DNA of 64,000 bases from assembly GCF_034702125.1 (NCBI RefSeq), contig NC_085876.1, positions 5,186,864 through 5,250,863 on the forward strand, written 5' to 3'. The translations under genes were made by a program, and so were the position numbers. The notes below the pieces were generated by a model, which saw nothing but the letters and a program-made list of their open reading frames with translations, had not been told where the DNA came from and did no database searches. Position 1 is the first letter of the stretch. Each line of letters starts with the position of its first letter. The DNA comes from Engraulis encrasicolus. Lineage: Eukaryota; Chordata; Actinopteri; Clupeiformes; Engraulidae. Of this stretch, positions 42,401 through 53,230 are shown piece after piece.

Positions 42401-45226
42401 ACGACTCCGACTATCCCACCACCAACAAGGAGCCTCCGGAAGACGTGGAGGAGGAGCTGCAGCACATGGAGGAGGAGCTGTATCACAGCCGCAAGCAGGC
42501 GGCGCAACGCAAGGAGGAGCGTAGCGCCAAAAAGAAGGAGAAGAAGAAGAACAGGGTCCAGAGCCCACCCTCCCCAGCGGCAGTACCTGCGAGAACGGCA
42601 CCAGAGGGTTCTCGGACGCGCCCACTTTTCCCCGTAGGGCGGGATGATTCGCCTCCAAGCCGTTCGTCAGGAAAGAGAGACGATGACTTGAACTTTACCA
42701 TCAAGCACTATCAAGACGATGGAGAAGGGTATGATACAAGGATAAATCTGAGTCTGTGTGTTTTGTTCTTGATTGTGAATGGCTGAACTGATGAGCATAT
42801 TTTCAGTAGCTTTGTTGAATTACTTTCTGGTTACATTGCTAAATAGGGCCTATTATAATCGCTCACCTTCTCTCTTAGCCATCACTCTCTCCTTGTCTTC
42901 TGTCAACCCTTTCTATGTCCAACTCCTTTTTTTCTTCAATGCTATATCCTTCTATTTCTATATATATTCTGTTTTTTTTTTTTAACCAAAACTCAAGTAC
43001 ATAACGCACATGAAATAAATCGCATTGAAAGCGGAGATGTTTTTTTATAGGTGTTTTAAGCGTAAATGAGTTCAACCTTCTAACTCGCTGTCCATTTGTG
43101 CCCCGTTAGCAGCGGCGCCGCTTCAGGCTCCATGGCTAAAGAGCGGCGTTTGTCCCGTGATCTGGTCCACCCCAGTAAGAAGGATCAGGAGTTTCGCTCT
43201 ATATTCCAGCACATCCAGGCGGCACAGCTGCGCCGTAGCCCCTCCGAGCTCTATGCTCAGCACATCGTCACCATCGTACACCACATCAAAGGTAAAAAAA
43301 TGCTCAACACTCTTTCGTAGGTTTCACATTACACAATTGCATCTGCATGTTGTTGTTGTTTTTCAAGTGGCACAATGGGACTTTTTTTTCTGTGACATCA
43401 AGACGCCTCCAAACATCTGAAGCAGGTACAACTTGCGTCTGGTGGCCTAGACATACAAATTCGACACTGCTTTGACCCCACTGTTATTTGCCCAAAACCG
43501 GAAGTCGTATTTATCTGCTTTCCTTGAAAAGGGAACTTGCCATAGAATTCCCTTATTTGTGCCAGCAGAAGATAAGAAATGTATCCACTGTAATTGAAAA
43601 GAGACAGGTGCATAAAACATTGTGACACAAAACATTTGTTGCTGTATGCCTGGTAAAGTACAACTAAGGAATTTTGATAAATCATTGATCGTCTGCCAAT
43701 TAAACTGATGATCCATTGATTGCCTGAAAACTTGAGCATGTGCTGATAAAAATGAACTTTAAAAGCATTAAAAAGCATGAAATCTTAGTCTGAATTAGTT
43801 GTCCAGCATTAAACCTCTTAAAAGTATTAAATTAGTTGTTCAAAGTCCAAATGCAATGTCCAAATAAATAGTGCTTTCGAAGTGGCTTTGGAATTCAATT
43901 TTGGAGTGTGTTTAAGTAAATAAATCTGAGATGTTACAATGCAACTTTAAATGTGTTTTAATTGTATTTTCCATAAATGTACATTCTTTTTCCAAACAGA
44001 CGTAATCTCTTAACAAGTAATAGTGGTGAAATTTTATACACGCTTTCTTTAATGTGGCGCAATATTATTGAAATAATGGGTGCGATGACAGTATTACATT
44101 TTATGTGAACATGCATTTAAAAAGGTATTAAAAGTATTCAATTTAGGTTTAACACTCCTGGGGCGACCCTGAAGTTACCCTCCTGCAGAAAACTCAGATT
44201 TCTTCTTGTTTTCGTTGGCCTTCTCTGTGGTAAAATATCTTGACTCTTGCTCTGACAAAAAAATACAAAAACATTTAATGCATAGGTTGCAAAAGTGTGT
44301 TGCAGTCACTGGTAGGTTGAGTTACGTCATCCATACATCTTTGTGAAAAATAATAAAAATGTATGGTTCCTGTCTATACTACAAGACTTTCATTGATGGT
44401 TACCCATCACACTGACCTTTATTTGGGAAAATTCATCATGGGTGAAAATGGCATCATGCCCATGGGGCTAGCATACTAATAATAATCAGGTGCGTCTTAT
44501 GTAAGGGTTAACGTTCGGCGAGAAGGTCGCTACTGTGGAATAGCAGCACGACAGAGAGAATCTTTAGACCCCGACACGGAGCGGAGGGGTCTTGTTCTCT
44601 CTGAAGTGCTGCTATTCCACAAAGCGACCGACTCGCCGAACGTTAACCCGCTTATTATATGGATATACTTAAATGATTCACACATGGCGGGGACATTTCT
44701 TTATTTAATGTTAAGTTTATTATAATTTTTCATGTCAAAAGATTGTTGCTGCGCAAAACAAAACAGTGCCATTGTGGAACACCGCTAGGCAACAGGTAGC
44801 CAGGACAACAGGTGTTGTCTATCACAGCAGCTGATTAGAGTCTTGTTGAGAAGTCGCTTTAGCAGTGAAAAGTCTTGTTGCCATTGACAGCGGTCTGATA
44901 AAGACCAACCCGTCCGTTATCTCAAATATCAGACGTGCGAACGTTGGGGAGCCCCATTGAAATGAATGGAGCATTCGACCGATGACGTCGTACCATATAA
45001 TAAAATCCGAATATTACTGTATATTCATTGGACTGTCTAATGATCAATTTGCTGGTTACTGTGAATGACTTTTTATTTTTTGTATGAAATCTACTTCTGT
45101 GTAGCTCAACACTTCCGATCCTCTGGATTGACTCTAAATGAGCGGTTTGCCATGTACCAAAGACGAGCCACAGAGATGGAAATGACGAAGCCAAAGAAAA
45201 GCCCAGAGATTCACAGGTTCATACAG

Positions 45227-45280
<54 letters not shown>

Positions 45281-48200
45281 TGAACTAAACAATATTCCCA
45301 TCATAATCTATTGCATCTCTGAACATAAGTACTATTCACATAATTATTTTATATATCCCAGTACTGACACACAGACAAAGAATATGGTTGTTAAAGGTTG
45401 TGCAGAAAAAAAATGGTGTGGCACGACCCACGTCACGGGGGACTTGGCTGAAATCTACCTGTATCCTTGTCATCGTAAGGTTTGGGAACCCTTCATCTAG
45501 AGGGTTTGTTTTTCTGAGTAATTTGAAAATGTGTTTTCCTTTTTCTCCAGGAGAATTGATGTGTCTCCCAGTGCCTTTAAGAGGCACGCACACCTGTTTG
45601 AGGAATTCGAGGAGACCAGCTACAAGGTGACAACAATTTTGACCATCTGACATAATGTCTTTATTTGGAAATGACTGAATAACCTATTATTCAAGACAGA
45701 ATTAAGGAAAGAAATGGAAAAAAAATCACCATCAATCAACTCCAAATATTAAGATTTTGCTTTTCTTTTAAAGGGGATGCGTAACATATAATTCTGACAA
45801 TTCTGTGTGTTAAAACTGGGCTGTACCCGCTGGCCTTTGCGGTATGGTTAGATGGGTTGGTTCGTATGTGCCTGAGTGCAAAACGGCATAATCAATCACA
45901 GGAAGCGACTATTGACACCCGAAAGTGTCAAAATGCCTTTCACTGGACTACTACTAAGCCATTCCAATAGTAAGTATTTCTCCTTGACAACCTGTTCTTT
46001 TTAAGGAAAGAAAGAGAAAGAAATGAAGTGATTTTTATTCTGCCTAAACTCAGTGGACCTAATGTGGTGTTTGGAAGTATTTGAAGCATGTTGTTCTCCC
46101 CATTTGTTTATTTGCTAGATAAAATAACCATGTTTTCCTGACAAAATGTCCATGTACTTCTCATCAGAAATCCTGTGACTCCAATTAGTTTGTCCCAAAA
46201 TTCAACAGGCAGGCATTGTTGGTACAAGTCATTCCCCCAGAGTCAGAACAGTTGGGAGAACAGGACAAGTAAAACTCTACTACTGTATTTCAACTTGGCG
46301 GGAAGGTGGGAAATGAGCACAAATCCCAAAATGGTGCAATGTCACTTTAATAATGTCCTCAAAGCAATTTTGGAAAATGCCTGCCATATTGAATTTTTTG
46401 GGTAAATGTAAGGTGGGCCAAAGTTCGAGTCTCTTTTTATAGGCCTTCTGATAAGAATTCAGTGAGAACATTTACAGGATAGTAGACCTATCTTATCTAG
46501 CAATCTCTACTAGAACTTAAGTTTGATGTTTAAACAACGTGTGTGTGTGTTCATGCTGCGTTTGTGAAATGTAAATGGGATATTCCTTTACCTGAAAGTT
46601 TAAATTAGCCTTACTGAATTGTGTTTTTCCTTGAGTCTATTTTTTTTTGTATCAATGCATGTCTGGGATTGTGTGTATGTGTATGCAAATTTATGCGGCC
46701 TACTACATTCAAACAAAAAGAGCCCCTTAAGCCCCATTTACCAATAAGAGCCCCTTTTCCCAGAAAAAGCTCACACTGAACACTGTGTGATCCATCTGTT
46801 CAATAACCAGTACACAGGTGTGTAAGGACCGGGCAGAAATCATTTTTATTTACATGTAAATTGCAGTGATTCTTATGTAAACTGGGATTTATTGATGTTA
46901 ATATAAGCATGGGAATGGAACACAGCACAGTATTCCTGTCTGAATTCAGTCAGATGGCCTTTACAAAATGTGCATACAGTGCCAATAAAATGTCTGAACA
47001 CCCCTGTTCACCCTTGTTTTGTGATGTAAAAAAAAATGACAAGTAAATAATGACAAAAAATGAGAAATAATTCCACAACTTTTCCTACATTTAATATTAG
47101 CTATAATCTGTACAATGCAATTGAGAAACAAACCTAAAGCTTTAAAGGGGAAAAAATGGAAAATGAAAAACTTAAATATGCACACCCTTAAACCAGAGAC
47201 GATCTAAATGCAGAATAGAGAATCTTTGCTTAAACTTTGCCATTTTTGGAAATAAGCTCATAATACACCTCCCCTTGAGTAAAATGATTGAGTTTTATCT
47301 TTCTCCTGTTCTTTCAATCACTCTCCGAGTATGGCAGTGCAAATTTTACCTCCATGCTAGCCATTTACATTGAATCCTATAAGACCAGCTAGCCAACTGG
47401 CACACAGAACTCAGACTTTTTGGATGGGAGTCTATAAGTGCTGCGAATCTTGATGTGGCAATATTATACCACTCCACTTAACGAAGACACTCCATATCTG
47501 ACAGATTGCGAGTGCATCTCCTGTGCACAAATTGTGATGTTAAGTTCTTTATTTTCTATTTTTTTCCCTTTAAAGCTTTGTATTTTATTGTTTTTAGTAA
47601 AGGTGGACAAAGTTGTGAAATAGCTGTCTTACCTATCTTTTTTACATCACAAAAACCCGGCATTTCAACAGGGCTGCATAGACTTTTTGTAGTCACTGTA
47701 CGTAGCTCCATTCCGATATGCCATCAGGACTGCAGTGACTCCTAATATTGATAAGTAACCTGTTCTCCTTGCTGCTCTACATCAGCTACATTTGCAAAAA
47801 GAATATGGTGTGAGAGATCTATGATATTAATGTGATGCGCTGCTAATGTCTTAAAGCTATTTTCACTTAAATATGTGCACATATCTCTGGTAAAGTCTCC
47901 CTTAACAAGACTGCCTGCACTGGTCTTGTTTCCTCAGGAGGGTAAAAAGTATGAGGGCGGCGACCTGCGTCTGGACATTGAGAGGCGCAAGAAGTACCCC
48001 GCTAAGGAGCGAGAGCACAAGCGGGACGGGGGCAAGGGCTCTGGTGGCTCCAGGGGTCCGAGCAGGGAGCGCTCCGTTGAAAAGTCCTCCAAACACCACA
48101 AGAAATCCAAGTATGTTTCACACACCCACATACTATACCAGGGCTTGACATTGGCACCGGCCAAATACTGGTACAACTTGCCGGTGGCTATTAAGAATTT

Positions 48201-50682
48201 CAGTCTCACTAGCCACCTATTCTTTGGTGTGACAAGTTGCATTAATTATTTGTATTTAATCTCCCTATAATTTACAATGAAGTAAATGTTGATTTAAACA
48301 TTCTGCTTGCCCCATAGTGGCAAGGCATACTGTTGTTCTCTCTCTGTGTTTACTTTTCTGTTTTTTATAGATGGTTTCATGTAATGTTTGTTTGTTGCTG
48401 TGTGGCATGTTCTGGCCCCAAGTACATTATTGGTCAAATTGTTATTGTTGTTTGTGTTGGCTCTAATCCAAAACAAAGTTGCAATGGCTCCTACTGCTAC
48501 AGTGAAAGTTAAACTCATAGACCGTCTGAACCTGGGCTCAAGTTTTTATGCAGGAGGGCGCAACCTCACATCTGACACCAGAGCACTGTCAAACTTGAAA
48601 ATGTATAGATTTTCAAAAAAAAATGAAAGATTACACAAACTGGTGTAGATAAATAACAGATGGACATGCCCAAGCTGGCTGGAATAATGAAGTAGTACTC
48701 TATTTGTAGATGCGTCTTAGCATCTTGTCATTCCCTCCTGTGTCTACAAGGCGGCAGTGCATAGACGGACGCATCTTTGTCCACCTGTCGGACTTGTTTA
48801 AACCTGGATTTTTGTCAAACACGGCAATCCAGATGGACACATTAAAGACGTTTTCATGGCCTAATACTGTGGTGGTTGTTTCAGCTATTGCTCCCTGCAT
48901 GCTAATACTCTCACATTTTCTACACAGTGTGTTGTGTGTCAATATCCAAGTAGTTTGGTAGGGTTTTGTTTCCTTTTCTTTTTCTTGTAGCTGTTACTAC
49001 GTTCTGATTTTTTCACCCAACAACCCTTGTCCACCTTACTGGTAACACTCAGTCCTGTTTGTTCTGCTGTTGTAGGAAAAATAAGAAGAAGCGAGAGCGC
49101 TCTCCCTCTTCCTCTTCCTCCTCTTCATCCCCCTCCCCCTCCTACAGGGGAAAGGAGTACATGGGGGAAGATATGGACCTTGAGGAAGGGGGTTACGGCA
49201 GACCACGTCTAGGTGGACCACGAGAGTACCCTGTGGACCACCGGGGTCCGCCGCCGGTCCCACGTGAATTTGAGGGTCACGGCGGTGGCGACCGTGGCCG
49301 TGGAGGTTACGGACGTGGCCGCGGGGTCTTTGAGGGAGGTCGAGGAGGATTTGTAAGTATAAAAAAAAAAAAGGTTGATAACTGTTCTAGACTAACATCC
49401 TAGGACAAGCGTAGCAGCTCTGTTCTGAACGACTTGTAGTTTTGCCAGCTCCTTTTTTGAGACTGAGGCCTAGACTTCTGAGCAGTACTGCAGATGAGAT
49501 CAAATTTAAAGATTTGCAGACTTATTCTAGGATTTTAAATGGCACATATGGTGCACATTGTTGAGTGAATACCACTGCCCGTTTTTTGAATGATTCTATT
49601 TGGGCAGGCTTCTGATCATCAAGGGGCGTTGGGAGGCTTAAGGTGAGGTCAGGGGTGTGTTTGTTCAAATAAGGCTGAGAACCACTGTACTGGAGCGTAC
49701 TTAATTTCTGCGACTCTTTCCCTATCTGGTCCTTCTGTGTTAACAGCAACCAAGGATAAGAGGCAGAGGATGGGGGCGAGGCAATTACCCTGGCAACAGT
49801 AACAACGGCAACCCCCAGCAGATGGGTGTGCCTGTGCGCCCCGCTGAAGAAGAGTGGGACCCAGAGTACACCCCTAAAAGCAGGAAATACTACCTTGTAA
49901 GTGTAACGTGCGTGTGTGTGTGTGTTTGGGGGGGGGGGTCCCATTATTCCGCCAAAGAAGTCTCACCTACAGCCCAGTCACAAAAGAGCCCACCAAGAGT
50001 TTTGCAGGCCTAATTCTGTCACAGATGAAGGCTACTGTGACCAGTGGCGTGTGGTGAGGTGTATTGTAGGGTAAGCAGTGAAATACGGGATATGGCATTT
50101 CAGCTGGGGTCTGGGGGTCCTCCCCCCGAAACTTTCGGAATTCTTAGATGCAAAGGCTATGCAAACAAAACATAGACATACATACAAACGATATGTAGTT
50201 TGATCACATTTTCTATTTGACCGACTGAGGCACCAGAAGATTAACTATTTCATTTGGTTGTCTGTAGCAGCATTACTCAGTAAGTGCCACCGAAGGCTAA
50301 TTTTCACACTACCTTGACAAATTCACGGTCAATAAACCCCAAGAGGGCTACTAGTTCATGCACAAAGGGTAAACCAAGAACTCTGGCTTTAACAATGATA
50401 TTACAATCCCCTCTCTTTCCCCCCTCCCCTCAGCATGACGACCGTGACGGAGAGAGGGAGAGTAAGTGGGTGGACATGCGGGGCCGTGGCCGTGGCGGGC
50501 CCTATCCGCGCGGTGGCCGGGGCTTTGTGTTCCGGAAGGGCGGTGGAGGAGGCAGCAGCCCCAAGTGGACCCACGACATGTTCCAGGGCTCAGAGGAAGG
50601 TGAACTCGGCGACAGCAATGGCTCCGACATCAACCACAAGGACGAGGAGAAGGCTGGTGATGCAGCCATGTCGAAAATGTGA
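39404..50682 (+). CDS. thrap3: Thyroid hormone receptor-associated protein 3 (THRAP3/TRAP150)
   Basis: Ten coding exons join in frame: 39404-39525, 40222-41091, 42123-42728, 43110-43291, 45105-45216, 45551-45626, 47938-48110, 49076-49352, 49747-49896, 50434-50682 (2817 bases, 938 residues; human THRAP3 955). THRAP3 is a nuclear speckle protein acting in pre-mRNA splicing, mRNA decay and transcriptional coactivation. Visible parts: RS-rich N-terminus, Arg/Gly/Tyr segment ([14 protein letters not shown]), a second RS/RG block, conserved [20 protein letters not shown] and [40 protein letters not shown], and an RG-rich tail with [19 protein letters not shown]. These blocks fit THRAP3 better than its paralogue BCLAF1. 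Which fish co-orthologue (a or b) is not decided. All borders are GT-AG. Confidence 0.95.
39627..39993. mobile_element. MITE with TTAAAGGGACACTGTG ends, thrap3 intron
   Basis: Left TTAAAGGGACACTGTGTGAG, right GCACAGTGTCCCTTTAA, inverted. 367 bp. Same family as 8003-8471 and 52046-52335; this copy has the best preserved ends. Confidence 0.85.
41469..41846. mobile_element. MITE with GTTTATATGCAGTTCA ends, thrap3 intron
   Basis: Left GTTTATATGCAGTTCACTAT and right ATACTGAACTGCATGTAAAT are inverted. The body has many CGGGATA and TATCCCG motifs in both orientations. Confidence 0.75.
42729..43109 (+). other. thrap3 intron without recognised features
   Basis: Donor GTATGA at 42729, acceptor CCCCGTTAG ending at 43109. 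AT-rich, nothing else seen. Confidence 0.6.
43292..44504. other. thrap3 intron, left part, nothing recognised
   Basis: AT-rich with AAAAGCATTAAAAAGCATGAA and AAAAGTATTAAATT motifs repeated around 43760-44140. No inverted ends or coding signal were found. Confidence 0.4.
44505..45004. mobile_element. Hairpin-headed element, copy 2, thrap3 intron
   Basis: A 145-bp palindrome (44505-44649): arms GGGTTAACGTTCGGCGAG, then TGTGGAATAGCAGCAC; centre GACCCCGACACGGAGCGGAG. Preceded by ATGTAA and followed by GCTTATTATATGG, whose inverse CCATATAATAA occurs at 44991-45001. Body motifs shared with 29965-31049 include GAACGTTGGG, CCCATTGAAA and GAATGG. The palindrome arms themselves are unrelated to copy 1. 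Confidence 0.6.
45228..45277. repeat. (CA)n microsatellite just after a thrap3 donor
   Basis: About 25 CA units starting 12 bases after the exon donor at 45217. Confidence 0.95.
45627..46976. other. thrap3 intron, nothing recognised
   Basis: AT-rich intron sequence with short open frames only; no inverted ends seen. Confidence 0.4.
46977..47698. mobile_element. Non-autonomous Tc1/mariner element, thrap3 intron
   Basis: CAGTGCCAATAAAATGTCTG at the left and the inverse-type right end (CTTTTTGTAGTCACTG) are flanked by TA on both sides (46975-46976, 47699-47700). The arms share ACCCCTGTT / AACAGGGCT, TTTTGTGATGT / ACATCACAAAA and AAAGCTTTAAAGGG / CCCTTTAAAGCTTT. No transposase frame remains. 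Confidence 0.8.
48111..49075. other. thrap3 intron, nothing recognised
   Basis: Donor GTATGT at 48111, acceptor TTGTAG ending at 49075. The interior may hold decayed repeats; no clear borders. Confidence 0.4.
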
Positions 50683-52045
50683 CATTGAGATTAGCGTTTG
50701 CAGTCCTCGTCACCTATGCTCCTCTCCGCCCCCTGTATTTGCAAAGTTAAGTTATATTTTTATGTTTCATTTTTTTATTGTGTAAATGTCAAGCCATTGA
50801 AGCCCAAATTACACTTGTTTGTAGTGTCACTGTATTGAACACATCAGAATGTAATTGTTTCGGTGGACTATTGGAGCCTTTGCTAGATGGAAGTTCTAAA
50901 AGTGGGGGTTATGGTTGGTTTAAAAGCAAAACACCATGTAACTTCTACACATTTTACAATAAATGTTTTATTTGCATTGCTTTGCATTCAGTAGGAGGTA
51001 CATTTTGCTTACCATCTCAGCTGTGAAACTTTATCATAATGATCAGTTGTATTTGAGAAAATAATCAAAACTTTTATGTACCACTCTGTTTTTATTTTTA
51101 TGTCCTTAAAATAGGCATGTTGAAGTACTTGTGCCTTAGGTGACATAAAACACTGTACGGATTTCTGTGTCACATGTGCTGTTTATTAATGTAGTGCTTA
51201 CATGTTTAATTTTTTTTTTCCAATGTCTTGTCATGCGTCTGCCTGGGGTGGGGAAAAGTACAGATCCTTTCAAAAAAAAAAGTTAAAAAAAAAAAAAAAA
51301 GAAAGCAAATACTTACAGTAGTTGAAAATGTGGACAATGAGTTTATAATCTTTGAAAATGTAAAATTTTTAATGTATTATGGTAATAACTTCTCCCTGAT
51401 AGTATTTTTTATTTTTTTTTGAAAGGATCCGTAAGCCTTGCCTTCTTGTCTTCTCCGGGACCAATGCACTGAACTGCCAGTTCGTACGTAAAAAGAGTTA
51501 TTGTATACCCCCTGGCAGTGTCAGATAGGCGCCATTCTTATTTGACTGTCCCTGTCAACCTTGCTTTCACTGTCAATGATGCATACCATTATTCTTTTTA
51601 ATTATTTTGGCCCATGATGACATTTTAGTCTGTCTTCAGTAGTTAAAATATTAAGCGATTATAAATGAAGATTTTTTTTTTTGCTGTGGATTGTGGTGTG
51701 GTGTGGACTACGACAACGCTGTCTGATTTCTTGTTTCCTTCAAAACTGAGCGCGGAACTGATTGCTACAAATTATAAATGTTTCAAATGTGTACAATGTG
51801 TGCATTTAAAAAAAAAAAAGATGCTTGTATATCAGAGTAATTGCTATCTATGTAAGACACTGAACTTTAGGGTGCCTAATAGTCATGTCTTTTACAGTTA
51901 AAAGAAATACATTTTTCAGTTTTCTTTTTATAAGTTTCAGGTGTCTCCCTTCAACTCAAGGGTTGAGGTTGAGGGATTCTGGTAGCCTTCAGTGTGTCAC
52001 CTTTATCTTGCACAAAGCCTAAAATGTCTGATGTGCAATTGTTTT
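50683..52045 (+). other. thrap3 3' UTR and flank
   Basis: The stop TGA ends at 50682. AATAAA at 50958 is the first good polyadenylation signal. Beyond it is AT-rich flank with long A runs (51276-51300, 51808-51820) and no gene. A longer 3' UTR is possible. Confidence 0.5.
50958..50963 (+). terminator. thrap3: Candidate thrap3 polyadenylation signal
   Basis: AATAAA 275 bases after the stop codon, followed by T-rich sequence (TGTTTTATTTGC). Confidence 0.6.
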
Positions 52046-52335
52046 AGGAGTTAATTTCCAAAATGAATGCTACCCATTCACAAATGTCATCTTTTTCATG
52101 AATACTTACTCCCACCACCATTTTGTAAGTATTCATTGAGGGGATTTGGACATTTACACTTTTCACAAATGAATAGCTGGATAGCCTACTCTCCATGTAA
52201 TTCACCAATTTGAATTACAATCTGGCTGCACAACCTACACTGGTTGGGCTAGTAAACATTATTTATTTACTTAGTCAGAAGTCATGAAAAAGACCAAATT
52301 AGTGAATGGAAAGTATATATTTTGTAAATAAATCA
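52046..52335. mobile_element. Fragment of the TTAAAGGGACACTGTG MITE family
   Basis: TTAATTTCCAAAATGAATGC, CATTCACAAATGTCATCTTT and TTTTCATGAATACTTACTCC match 39657-39725. Terminal repeats are lost. Confidence 0.65.
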
Positions 52336-52705
52336 GGCTTACTATTGTGCTCTGGACTTGAAACAGGCCAGCTCTGATGCTTGAGCACTTGTGGTCATCA
52401 GCGATCCACAGCTTTCAAGAACCTCTTGGCTATCTACATGGCAATACACTTTGGGGGAAAAAAGGAAAAAGTTCTGTGCTTGTAGGACATCCGTCCTGTT
52501 TTCAATAAATTCAATTTCTGTTAATGTTTTTTTTATTATTATTATCGTTTGTCTGTCCAATGGAGTTGTGCAAAATTCAGAATTTGATTCATTTAAAAAA
52601 AAAAAAAGACGTTTTAGGGTCTTTCTTGCCTTTGGATAGTACAGTTTTGAGAGGATACAGGGAAGTACCAATGACAAACATATTTGTGTTCTTGTATGGG
52701 GGAAA

Positions 52706-52760
52706 GAACGGGAAATGACCTCAAGGCGGAATCGAACCTGGCTCCCCAGATTTATATGTT
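52706..52760 (-). repeat. tRNA-derived SINE-like fragment
   Basis: On the - strand GAGCCAGGTTCGATTCCGCC contains a canonical B box (GGTTCGATTCC). No complete cloverleaf or A box is recognisable. It abuts the element at 52765. Confidence 0.35.
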
Positions 52761-52764
52761 ACAG

Positions 52765-52958
52765 CAGTGTTTCCCAACCAGGGGTACGTGTACCACTAGG
52801 GGTGCGCAAGCACACCTCAGGGAGTACGTGGAGAAAGGTTATAACAAATACATGGTGTACTTTGGGATAGCAGAATAGAGCATGCGTGAGGGGAGTACTC
52901 TTCATATGACAACATGGCTTATGGGGTACCCAGGACAAAAAAAGGTTGGGAAACACTG
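52765..52958. mobile_element. Short hAT-like element, CAGTGTTTCCCAACC ends
   Basis: CAGTGTTTCCCAACCAGGGG and GGTTGGGAAACACTG are perfectly inverted over 15 bases. Flanks TGTTACAG and TATTTACAG are similar but not a clean 8-bp duplication. Confidence 0.75.
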
Positions 52959-53190
52959 TATTTACAGCACCCCCATGATATAGTTTGAGTTCCCTTTTTA
53001 TCAGTGCTTGAAGTGGGAAAAAAGAAGGGCAGGAACTCTGCCAGTCCGATTATATCATCCAGAAAGAAGTGAAGGAACCATCATACCAAATTTCAAAGTG
53101 TCTTGTCACTATTAGAGCAAAAAATATTTGATACAATTTCATGGCTAAAGTAATATTCCCTTAAAAAAAAAAATTAAAAAAAATGTTCAG

Positions 53191-53230
53191 GTGGCTCAAC
53201 TTACCCCAGGCACGGGGTAAGTTGAGCCAC
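53191..53230. repeat. Perfect hairpin, 17-bp stem, 6-base loop
   Basis: GTGGCTCAACTTACCCC pairs exactly with GGGGTAAGTTGAGCCAC around AGGCAC. Probably the fold-back end of a MITE. Confidence 0.9.

Noticed and set aside
43398..43778. 126-codon minus-strand frame in a thrap3 intron
   Set aside because: Cys/Phe-rich random-looking peptide, no domain, no splice context.
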